A DNA stretch of 64,000 nt from Neodontobutis hainanensis. Lineage: Eukaryota > Chordata > Actinopteri > Gobiiformes > Odontobutidae. Where the stretch lies: the NCBI GenBank assembly GCA_024349245.1, contig JALDNG010000022.1, positions 15,857,501 to 15,921,500 on the forward strand, written 5' to 3'. The stretch's first letter is position 1; each line of letters begins with the position of its first letter. Under the pieces are notes generated by a model. It was given only the letters and a program-made list of their open reading frames with translations. It ran no database searches and had not been told where the DNA came from. Shown here piece after piece: positions 1 to 21,700 of this stretch. A program made the translations under genes and the position numbers.

Positions 1-771
1 CTATTGTCTACTTTCTACTTGAGTCATTTTCTTTCACAGTCGTTCAGATTTTAGCTGCTTCCCCTTCCTCCCGACCTGGGTCAGTAAAAGTTTTATTGTG
101 ACACAGGAAGCTTTTTAAACAATCAAGAGTTCTTATATTTTATGATTCGATTAAATGGCTTCCTGTGTTTTAATTTAACTCATCATATCAGAATTTTTAC
201 AGCTCAATTCAAGATTTACTGCAGGATACTACGACATTTTGACGGCGCAGCTTAATAATGATTGAGTTAAAGCCTTAAGAGGGTTATGTGAGGGCAGTAA
301 GAAGAGTCTGCATGTCCTCTTCGTGCCACAGTGGCTTCTTTTGGGTGAATCGGTGACTGAAATTCCCCACATACTACATACTACTTCTGTAAAACATGTT
401 GAAAGGTAAAGTAATGTGGTGTCTGGGTGTGTGTTCCGTGTTTTTTGGCCCACAGCCTTCAGTGGAAAAGCACCCGAGATCGTCCCGTATGTGAAAGACC
501 CCTTTGTGCTGTGCCCTGTGTAAGACAGCTCAGGTATGACTCTGCGCAGTGAGAGGAAACCTTTGGGAAAGTGAACTCTCTGCTCTCGCCCGGATCACAT
601 GGTGGAAACGATAGGGCTATAAACCACTAAAACTGTTTCTTTGACTTGTTCTGAAGGACTTTAGATCCTGACGACAGTGGGACTTTGGCTTAAACCTCAG
701 GAATATAAAGTCTAAAGAGGAGCAGAAGAGAAGTGTTGCCTGGTAAAAGTGGGATCTAAAAGGATACAGCC
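1..771 (+). other. Upstream region and probable 5' UTR of melanotransferrin
   Basis: No coding exon is visible. The stretch just before the ATG at 772 is purine-rich and is the likely 5' UTR. I see no convincing TATA box, so the transcription start is not placed. Confidence 0.4.
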
Positions 772-11026
<10,255 letters not shown>

Positions 11027-12645
11027 ACATTCAAGGCTCTGCTCAAATCCACTCACAAACATCCACACTCAACCTGTAAACACTGCTGTCTGTCTATGAA
11101 CCTCAACATGAATGTAGAAATGTACTTCTGAAGCAACTGAAATGATATGAAAATTAAAACTAAAAGCATGGCAGTCCAGTAATAGAGGGTCTATGAGACG
11201 TATGGATAGAGAGCTCATTACTTACAGGATGGGCATTTTCTGCACAGCCATAGTTTGGAGAAGCAGACAGGAGCAATAACTCTGGCTCGGTGTAATGTAT
11301 GTCTGCTAATGTGGCGAGTGAAAAGACTTTTATAACAACTATCAAGGCTTCTACAACTTCAAAAACTACTATTAGTACAACAACTTTTTACACAGAAGCA
11401 TTTCTTTTTCTCATATGACCAAAAATTTCCAAGTAGAAGTCCAGCTGAGATAAAATTTCATTGTCATTGTTTCTGTCTGCTTCTTCAAACAAAAAAAGCT
11501 GTCCGACAACATCTCATGAAACCACAGTTACTAGATACTGAACTATCTCTTTAAACGTCCAGGTTTAAGTCCAACTCAAAGTCCACAACAGTAGCATTTT
11601 CTGGAGGAAGTGTATTAATCATTTATTTTAATTGTATTGCTTTCTGATAAAATATTAGGGTTCAGTGTTTGGTTATTTGTCAGTTTTGGTGACTTTAAAG
11701 ACAATGGTGGTGGTGTTTCTTTAGTTACATACGGTGGTCTGCCATATCAGTGCGTATGCTTCCACCTGTTACATTCCTCCACACCTCGTCTTTACATTAA
11801 ACTGGCTTCATAACCGGAGCTAACCTTATCTCTGTGATGCAACAGAACTCAGTCGTAAAGCCTTTAAAGCCACACTATGTAACTTTCTAAAGTGTTTTTG
11901 TACACTGAATCCATAAAATTAGTAATTCTTCTTATTTTCAAGTTGGGAATTATCAAAACTATATATTTAATGATTTTGTGGAGCTGGGGTCCCAGACTTA
12001 GTAGTGGGTCAAAAAACACATAGTAGACTTTAAAAAAATAGGCAAGAAATGAATGCAATGTAAATTAACGCAAAAGTACACAGAACCTTCAGCCGCTTTC
12101 TTTTTTTTTACTGAGAAAAGAACCAAACACAGAGCAACAACACACTTTCATTATTCTTTTTATGGCCATTATAACAAACACATCAAATTCCTTGTCCAAC
12201 AATTTTGTTATAAGGAAAGACTACAGGGCAACATAAAGTAAAGCCAAAACCCTGAGCTCCATGTAAGGCACAAAACGTCTGTTAGTTCTCTGCTCTCAGT
12301 TTGTCATATTTCGGTGGAATGATGAAACACTTAGCGCTGAGCCTGTTTAATCCCACGGACGTGCTGTTATTTATGAAGTTGGGCCGGATCGAGACCAGTT
12401 TGTGTTCACACCACAGACACTTTTCTCACCAGCTCAAATAAACCACACGAGCAAACAAATCGGACTTGACTTTGTTTTGATTGTCTTAAACCCGTTAAGT
12501 CTAAAAATGACCTTAAAAGTAACAAGTTAAATGCCAATTATTTAGTTTCAAGTCAGGAATTAAAAACTGTTAATGACTTGTCCCGTTTACTGCATAACTC
12601 TCAAATGTAAAAAGTGTTGACAATAAAGAAAGATTTGAAAGATAC
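11027..12645. other. 3' flank of melanotransferrin, non-coding
   Basis: The first part is probably 3' UTR: an ATTAAA-type poly(A) signal lies near 11152. The rest is AT-rich, with no conserved reading frame or recognisable RNA gene. Confidence 0.5.
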
Positions 12646-12649
12646 AGCT

Positions 12650-13019
12650 CTGGAAAAAATTAAGAGAACACTGCCAGTAAAGCCAGAACTGAACCCTTAT
12701 TTTCCTCACTCAAAACTTTCCTTTTCAACTTTTTTGGCATGGTCAATGTTATTTTTTGATTCCAATTACTTTTGAGATACTACTAGATCTGTTTTTGCCA
12801 TCCTTTTGGTCCTACTGCAAGAGGACAGTGATGACCACAGAAGTGTTTTTTATAAGATTTGGTTCAGGTGAGCACCTAATCAGCCCCTCCCTCAGTAGAG
12901 TGAGGTGTGCCTGTGCTGGGATTCAACAGACACTGGAATAGAATGGCTTCTATACTTGTAGAAATGCCGATTTTAGAAAGAATTGCAGTGGTCTTTTAAT
13001 TTTTTCCAGAGCTGTATAT
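12650..13019. mobile_element. Tc1-type MITE with near-perfect terminal inverted repeats
   Basis: The left end reads TACAGCTCTGGAAAAAATTA and the right end is its inverse complement. Pairing continues for about 30 bases apart from occasional mismatches, and TA dinucleotides lie at the borders, as for Tc1/mariner insertions. The interior of about 300 bp has no transposase, so this is a non-autonomous miniature element. Confidence 0.85.
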
Positions 13020-15127
13020 GTTTTGTAATTTTTTACCACTGGATGCACTTTTTTTTCTACATTTGCTGTCATATTGTACATTTCACAAATACCTGAGGGT
13101 CTGGACAGTAGGATATAAAGATGTGGTGCTGGCTGGCCGACCACATTAGTGACTCCTTCTGTTTCAGGTGACTCCCAAAAATCATTGAGGATTAAAAAAA
13201 GCTTATGAACAGATAGTTTGGCTTCACAAAACAATATCTTTAACATCCCATCTGTTTCCATGTCAGGCAAGCAGTTAATACGTCAAATCAAAATGTTGAG
13301 GAGATTTGAGGAGACACTTGTATTGATTGAATGTACATGTTTTTTTAATCAGTTGCTACAATAATAATGTAGCTGGGAAAGGGATTTGACTTTAGCACAT
13401 TTCTTCCTGTTTTGATCAGTTGTGTGTTTATTGATGTTGAGAGATTTATTTTTCTATGAAGTTCAGCTGCCATATCAGTGAATATGTACTGACTCATTCT
13501 GTCAAAGTAAAGCCTTCTCCGTTTCTTTTGGGAAATGATTGTGATCTGACTAATATTTAGTTGCCAGGCCAGTGCGTCTGCGGAAGTATTACAAAACTAT
13601 ATAAATGTGTTTTCTGTGCTCTTTGGAATAAATAAAGCTCCTTACCTTAAAACATGCCTTGTGTCACTGTTTTTCATGTCCACAGCAGTGCTTAATTTGT
13701 AAAGCTGGAGGTGGGAAACACAGAGAGAATATTTAAGGGAAGCATTCCTCCAGCATCACAAATGAAAAAAAAGGGAAAGGAACACATGTTGTTATGAAGA
13801 CTGCATTATAGCTTTTGGTTTCTAAATGATCCCATTATAACAAACTAATGATCACTTTATACAGGATGAGTTATAAAGCAGAGTTAAAAATGTTTAAAAA
13901 ACAAGCCACATTAACTTTTACTTCAAGAAACTTCTGAAAAAAAAAAAATGGAATCTCATTTGTTTTTTTTTAACAAGCCTGGTCCTTTGCCCTCTCCTTT
14001 TGTGTCCTTCAGTCAAATGAGTTCAACAAACGGCACCTGTCACAAAGTCTACACACTCACACAAACAGGGTAAAAAACATTCATCTTGGTTCATTATCCA
14101 AGGATTACTGTATTTTTTCATGGATATCCTGCATATTATAACTTTATAATCTGATGTGACAATAACCAATTTAGAGAGAGCATATTTTATGGCTGCCCTT
14201 GTTTAGACATGGCTCATTATGGCTGTAGGTTTTATACATTATCAGTTAAAGGAGGTAAATATTAGAATGTCCTTCTACTTCTAATTAGAAAATAGTGGCT
14301 ACAGTTGTTAGTCATGTTACACGTGTTGCAAGAAATAAAGGTTTATGATTAATCTAAGACACTATTGTATATGTAAATATGAGGTGTGTTACAAGAAGAA
14401 AAGAATGACTTCTGAACCAAAGAGAGACAGAGAGGTTGAGTTAAAGCTTAAGATTGTGGTCATGCTGTTGAAGAAACAAGTTTAAATATCAGTCATATTT
14501 ATTGATTTCAGATATGTCAAAAAGCTGAATTAATGTCACCTGCCTGTGGACTACTACAATCAGGCAAATTTACAGCAGTTGCTTTAGTTACAGAAGTTCA
14601 CTAATATAAATTTTCCCAATACTGAATAAATAGAACATTTTGCTTCTCTAAATCATTTTGTTTATCACAAAACCAAAGCCAAATGGACCACAACCTTGTT
14701 TTTCCAGACTTTAATTTGACATAAAGTAATCAAATTGTTCACAATAAATATGGAGAACGTGTGCATCTATTATTTATTATTCTTTGACAAATGCTGGCCT
14801 TGCACTTGATCAGAAATGCAACCTGTGTACAAAGAAAATAAATGTTCACTTCCCAATACCTTTAGGTCAGTTCTTTGGAAACTATCACCATTTAACATTC
14901 CTAAGGTTCCAGCACATTCACATATTTCTGCACCATTCTGCAAATTATCAGCAGCAGAATAAGTACAAGGCAAAAATATTACACCTCACTTTATTACTCT
15001 CTGAATAAATTAGCTCAAGTTCCCTCCACAAGGTGAAACAGTGGTTTGAAAAGTGTCCACTCACACACTGCCTGAAGACAGTATGTGATCACAGTCTATA
15101 AACGTTTCCAAATTTAAGTCTTTCTGC
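13020..15127. other. Intergenic region without recognisable genes
   Basis: AT-rich sequence. An AATAAATAAAG motif near 13627 could be a distal poly(A) signal. Short frames here show no family resemblance. Nothing else supportable is seen. Confidence 0.45.
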
Positions 15128-15433
15128 TCATTTCTTTAAGTGTCTGGAGCCGTCCTTCCAGCCTCCTTTAACCTCGTTTATAAACGTGCCTCCCACTCTC
15201 TTCAGGCGGCTGCCCATCTGCCCCAGGTCCCGCGGCACGTTACTGGCCTCTTCCCGAACCTGCTTCAGGGTTTCGGACCGGAGAGCCCGCCTGGACGCCT
15301 CCTGACCCGCTATCTGAGCTTTGGTAATGGCGTACGCGGTAATCTGTGCCGCTCTGCGAATGGGACGAGACTCTGCCAGCTTCTCCACGACCTGAAGCTT
15401 GTTTAAAAGCGAGTACAGCATACGACCCAGCAT
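15128..15433 (-). CDS. ncbp2as2: NCBP2AS2-like small protein, single exon
   Basis: An uninterrupted 101-codon frame on the minus strand. The start at MLGRML is preferred over an in-frame ATG two codons upstream, because the distance from it to the conserved block matches the human protein. The key match is the block ESRPIRRAAQ-TA near residues 22-35, followed by a K/R/Q/A-rich helical stretch with GQEASRRAL. Length agrees with the roughly 99-residue human NCBP2AS2, a small protein of poorly known function. In human this gene and MELTF both lie on 3q29, and here it sits about 4 kb from melanotransferrin. The NCBP2 gene, which neighbours it in human, is not visible in the window. No signal peptide or membrane segment is obvious. 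Confidence 0.85.
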   Translation of the reverse strand: MLGRMLYSLLNKLQVVEKLAESRPIRRAAQITAYAITKAQIAGQEASRRALRSETLKQVREEASNVPRDLGQMGSRLKRVGGTFINEVKGGWKDGSRHLKK

Positions 15434-15439
15434 TTTCAA

Positions 15440-18400
15440 CAGCGTAGTGTCAACTCCGTTCGGTCTGTTAGCTTAGCCTCAGAGCTAACTCAAAACCTTC
15501 GCTGTTTTTTTTAGCTGAAACATTAAAACAACAATCTGTGGTTAGTAGTCACATCGCAGTTTTTTTTTTCAAAAGTTTAGAAAAATTGTAGAAATTGTTC
15601 CTACCGAGGTCAGGTCTCTGCTGTTATGACGGAACAGTTCTTCTTCTCTTTAAACGGAAGTCGAAATATAAGTTCCGGTGAACGAGCGCCACCTTCTGCA
15701 TGTCTACACTGCACCCCTCCGTCAAAAACGTACCCGATGTGACAAACTATTTGGGAAAATTGTAGCTCAAAAACTGCGTTATAAAGACAATACAGGTCCA
15801 TATACTACAGTTTTAAGCGATTATGTTCAAGCGAGGGGAGTGTATCAAGGTGCTACACAACAAAATCTAAGACACACATGTACAAATAAGCCAAACAAAT
15901 GTAAATGAAGGTTTAATGACTGAATGCATGGTGTTTCTTATCTGGCAGAACGAGGGGATGTTAAGGCATGCAGATTATTTGTTTCTTGGTGTTTGGCCAT
16001 TACATTTTTTGTAAATTACCGCCACCAAATGGTATGAAGCTGGTATAACAAGTATTTATCTCTTTTAACAAATTACAATTTCTAAAATAAACTTAAAATA
16101 AGCTTTAATGGCAACAGACAGAAAACTCCATGTGTCATAAACACTATACATGGATAAACATGTTTACAATACAGATAACTTTTCAACTCACTTCACACCT
16201 CCCTAACCACAGGTAACAGGTGACCCACCTTTGGATCATGTGTTGAAAATGCCTGGTATATACACTATAATATAATATAGTAAAGATACAGTAAAAATAA
16301 AACAGACCCACAGCTATGTACCATCAGTGTTATCTAACCCACAGTGGAAGCACCAATTGTAAGAGTGTAATCATTTGCAGATAAAAACTGTCTACAGTTT
16401 GCACAAACTAGTCTAACACAGTTTATTTTGTGTAATTATATAAACAAGTATAGATTAACTAGTTATGCATGAGGTTGTATCAGTTTGTGTTTAAGGTAGA
16501 TACATGTTTGTTAGTTTTTTTGACTTGACTTTATTTTCTAGCCTACTGGGTTTTGTGTTCAGAAAACTAAGTACAAACATGAAGAGAAGAAGAATTTCAG
16601 GAAATACACAGGAAATGAATTCTACTGCTGATGTTATCCAGCTTGAAGAATAACATGTTTTTATCTATTTAAAATGTAATATTATTTGTTACTATTTATT
16701 TTGATTACACCTCGGCCTCGGGGGATATTTAAGAAAACAAGATTAGTGAATATCCTTGTCTTGTTTGTTGTCTACTTTCTCATTTATTAAGTAAGTGTTT
16801 TTTTTATTTTTCTATTTGGTGTAACCTACATCCAAATGTGTGCATTAAAATGTTTAAAACAGTGTGTAAAAATAGAATAACAAATAATGTTGCTAATGTT
16901 CTAATAAGACTGAATTTCCTGCCTTTCAATTTAAAATATAATTTTTCTCAATTGCTTTTTTTAAAAAAACGTTCTGACTTTGTCACAACCATTTAATTCA
17001 GGAGAGTGATCCCTTTCAGACAAAAAATATGTATGTACTTTGTAAACACAAATGAATGAATCCATGACCGAGTTTGAGAACTGAAGGAGCCTTTATTCTG
17101 GTGAGGCCAAAATGATAGAAAATATAAGTTATAATTGCAATAAAACACACTTCACAACACAGACCACTCACAGGTTGGGACACATGGGACAAATATTAAC
17201 ATAAAGACTAGGCATAGGCTGGTATGATAACCTTTTGGATAAATATCACGGTATTGAGGATAGGCTACAGCTTAAAATGTTAAATTGGAAATAGTCAGAT
17301 CTTTGTGTTATAATAGTTAAACAATGCAGTACAATAGAAAAATCCAGATACAATTCTTCCAAAAAACAGGAACCTAATCACTTTCTGGTCGTGTCTTTTT
17401 TAAGAACTGTCTGCCACAGTTTTTGTGTTTTTAAATACTGCGGTTATTATTCCAGTATATAAAAAAAAAGTTATCGTCCCATGCAGTAGCAGCAGTTGAT
17501 TTTGGGTAAGTGGGATAGTGGGGGTGGGATAAGAAAGTACAGTCAAACCCATCAATATGCTGTGTGTCTCTGTGTTTTATTCCAAAATTCAAGTATCTGG
17601 GTTGAATAATTTTAGCTCTATAGCAGCTAATACAAGGGGGTGGGCCTTAACACCTGTCAATCACCATATTAGGAAGATTATTACATTATTATAGTAGCCT
17701 AAAAACACAAGGGATGGTCTTAGCCTGCCAAGCCCACTGATAACCGTCCGTCTCATTTTCTACATTCTCCTCGGGTGGACGCTAACCTCTGACCTGCTAG
17801 AATCAGAGGCTGATATGTTTTTTTTTTATTCAATTACATTAAACACTTTAGTAATTAGACTTTGTGACCTTTGTTAGAGGAATTATTTGCACTGAATTGT
17901 AACTGCTTCAATGACCCAACCCCATCCAGGAAATACTAAGTGCGTCAAACAATGACAAAATGGCAAAACATTGGTGACCCCAAAAATTCACTGACACCAA
18001 AACAGCCGATGTCGCAAACACAAAAGACTGTATCACTTTAAATAAATGTTCCTTTTTTCTTTTTCTGGTGAGTTTGAACTTTGATTTACAAAAAAGAAAT
18101 GCAGAAGTTAGTCACGAGTCAGTCTTATGTCGCATGTAGTTTTTGATTTGCTTTGACGTACAAGGATATTACTAATAAACCCATTTTTACTTTGTGACAC
18201 ATATAAGCCCTTTAAAACACAAACTAGCTGATAATTCTATGACCAATACTCATTCAATCACTAAAGTTTGTCAAACTTAAGGGTCCGGCTCATGTCTAAT
18301 TAGGTCAAATAGCCTTAGCTCGGCTGGTTTTATTTACTTAATTGATTTCTCCTAATGATTACCAGAATAGACAAACACAAATAAACCTTTACTGGAATAG

Positions 18401-18600
18401 TTTTCAGAGGCTTGTACTGACAACATTTCAAAACTATGCAAACATTAAATTGCACCTCAAAATATGCTTAAAGATAATAATTATGACAATGGTCATAACA
18501 CAGTCTCGAATATTAAATAATAGAAATGCTCACTGTTTAAGAAGCTGCGTGTTTAAAATGTTTTTTAGTAAAGCTTTGATTTGTCGTGTCTTGTTTGTCA
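15440..18600. other. Intergenic region between NCBP2AS2-like gene and factor H array
   Basis: The first 250 bases hold the likely promoter of the minus-strand gene. Beyond that the DNA is AT-rich, and only short frames without family resemblance were seen. I found no CCP exon, RNA gene or clear transposon here. Confidence 0.45.
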
Positions 18601-18648
18601 CTTCCCAGTTCTAACTCTTGAAGCTGGCTTTGGAAGCTGGTCAAATTG

Positions 18649-18656
18649 TTGCGCAA
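18649..18656. promoter_or_regulatory. Palindromic C/EBP-type site upstream of factor H-like gene 1
   Basis: TTGCGCAA is the ideal palindromic C/EBP core. It sits about 125 bp before the start codon, a plausible promoter position for a liver-expressed acute-phase gene. A related TTGTGCAAT lies about 90 bp before the gene 2 start codon. Motif match only. Confidence 0.4.
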
Positions 18657-18780
18657 TCACTTCCCCCCCGCCTCCACTTTATTTTTGCAGCAAAGACCAG
18701 TTCAGTCATCTGTACTCTCAGGACAGTCCAGCTGCTGGAGTGTCCTAAATTACTTCTGTTTGGAGGCTAACAAGGACAAA

Positions 18781-21700
18781 ATGCGTGCTTTAAAGCGTTG
18801 CTGTGCCCTTTTGTTGTGGGTGCATTTGGTGACCTTTGTGCAATGTAATGGTAAGACAAACAGACTAAAATCAAGTAAGTAAGAATATATTTTTAACTAA
18901 ATAAAAAGTGACAACAATGTGTTTTTCTTCTAGAAGATTGTACGCTGCAAAGTTTTAAAGAAGGAGTTCACTTTGATGAAAATTTTGAATTATCGAACCT
19001 GAGGCAGAGCTATTCCAGGGGAGATACTGTGAGAGTGCCCTGCAAAATGGGCTACAAAGGCTTTTTCAGATTATCTTGTTTGAACGGGCAGTGGTCTTCC
19101 CACGGACAAAGATGTGAAGGTAAGTTCAGTCGATTTTTAGAAATGAAACACAGCATGAATAAATATATCCTAGTTCAAACAGATAAGCCGTAAGTCAGCT
19201 AATGTATATCTCAAGTCCAGTCCAGGTGCAAATTTATCCAGATCACTCTTGTCTTTTAAAATACATTTAGTGTCACACTCTCAGATTCTATAACCAACAC
19301 CTTTGTGGCAGAATATTAAGTGTTTGAAGGGCCTTTTTAAGGAGTAGTATTTTTTTCTTTATTTAAATAAACAGATTTTTGAGGGTCAAGGTTTGTGCTT
19401 GATTGTATTGTGTAAGAGTCCATCAGGGGGATATTGATTGCTAATTCAATGTACTGCTGCCTTTTATGAGGATTATTGAGAAAAGAAAAAGAAAAGGAAA
19501 AAAAAGAAAACACCACAGTTACCTAGAGTTATACTTAGAAGTATTTGTTTTTTGTCCTTTGTGGCTTTGTGTCCCTTGGTCCGTTATTTATACTGTCTGT
19601 GGTTCATACTGAATAGAAACTGATCAATGTATTTGTTTGTCTTTTTTCACATGTTTTATTTATTTATTTTTCCTTTTATTATCCCCCTTTGAAATGTATT
19701 TTTGGCAGCTACCTCCAGGGGGTGCCCAGATAGCCCAGTCATGTCAGAAAACTGGAGATTATAGCATATTTTTTGTGAAACTGGAGTACCCGGAGAAAAC
19801 CCACCCAAGCACAGGAAGAATACACAAACTCTGAAAGGCACCGTCGACCGTTCTGTTCCATGATCTGCTCTTCATGAGATGCTGTTTTTTGCCTCTATGA
19901 CCTCTAATGTGTATTATTTGTATTGTTTGAAGCGATTTCGTGCGGTCATCCTGGTGATGCCCAGTTTGCTGATTTTAAACTGGTGAGCGGATCTGATTAC
20001 ACCTTTGGATCTCAGGTTTTATACACCTGCCAGAAAGGGTAAGAACATACCATAAACAACAGCTAAAAGTTTTCTGTTTTTAGGTTCATCTTTACTAATG
20101 CATTTTCATTTAAAACTGAATATGAACTTTGTCTGCTTTATGGTTTAAAATCAATACAACCTTATTTCATGTTCATGTATTACAGTTCAAGCCCTAGAGT
20201 CCATTTTACTTTTTGTGTTTTGCCTGCTTTTCTTTTATTCAAATTTAAGGAGGCTCAGCAGTGGCTCAGTGGAAGGTTTGCAGTTCAATTCCTGCTCTCC
20301 CCGGTTCATACTCTTGCCCCTTATGTCCGTGGAACTGGTGTATGAATGTGTGTGTGAATGCTTGAATGGCATTTTGTGAACACATTGTCATTATTTATTC
20401 ACGTTTCACATTGCTCTTCTTTTCTCCATTCATGTTTTTCTTTTTTGTGCTGTTTCTCTGAGTAAAACAATATGTTAATAGCAGTAGCCTCCTTTTTCAG
20501 GAGCATGTGTTTGGCCAAAGACCCATTCTATTAAAATCTTTATTAATCAAGCCAAGATGATGTCTAAAGTTTTATTTTTTCTCTATTACTACATTAGCTA
20601 TTATTAGCTACAATGTGCTATTAAGTGATTGAACCGTTTCCCTGGACTTGGGTTTGTTCAGAGACAGTGTTGTCACACGATTCCCATGAACAGTTCTCTT
20701 CAAAACATTGTGAAATCTGTTAATGTGCAAAGCATAGATACTCCACCTGTGAATTTACTGTTAGAATGTGTTTTATACACGGACTGTTTGCTACCGTTAA
20801 CTTTATCTAATATTAATGTTTTCCAGTGTCTGATATTTTTAGACATTTGATAATAGCTCAATGAATTGCTGACATCCAGATCTTTAAGTCATGTTGATAT
20901 CCTCACAGTCCCATGATCCATTATTTCAAAGATTCAAACGATAAAAAAGCTTTATTGTCTGTTTGATAGAAAAATAGAAAATCTCCATACACAACAAACA
21001 TTCCATATTAAACAACATTAACAACATTAAACAGACATTCTTCACAACATTATCGTACTTCTAAAAGCTCATTTTAAGCAATATAACTATAGTTATTATT
21101 TATTATTTTATACTATCAGCGGTTCATATTGAAGTTTATTGATTACAAAATGTGGTTCTTTCTCACAGCTACCAGATGACCAGCTTTAAAAGCACCCGTA
21201 ACTGCCTGCAAGGAGGCTGGGATGGACATCTACCTGAGTGTCAAGGTATATCAAGAAACAAAAAAGGGAGTGGACTCTGGAAAATATAGAAAAAAGGGAA
21301 TTAGGGAAAGACCAGAGCTAAAGCTAGAACTAAACCAGAACCAAAACCAGAACTTTAAACGTACATGTGGGAAAAGGGTTTGACTTGACTTCATTGTTTT
21401 TGGAAGGCTTCTCAATAGTTGCATTTATTGTTTGTATCTGTGCACCATTAAAGAAAAATGTCTTCTTCCAGCCATAAAGTGCGCTCCGATCCCAGTGGCA
21501 GATAACGTCCAGGTCTTTGGAGACATATACGAACCAACATTTGGCAATGTGCTTCAATTTAGCTGCAAAGATAGAGGTCAAGTGCTTTTGGGTGAAATGG
21601 AGCTGTTTTGTGATGAAAACGGAAAATGGAACCACGACCCTCCAACGTGCAAAGGTGCTGTAAAATGCAAAAGTTAATAAGAGAAAAAAATAAAACCAAC

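Noticed and set aside
15601..15910. NCBP2 gene expected beside NCBP2AS2
   Set aside because: None of its RNA-recognition motif sequence is seen in any frame here.
18342..18614. 90-codon frame upstream of gene 1
   Set aside because: AT-rich, no homology, no splice relation to the leader exon at 18781.
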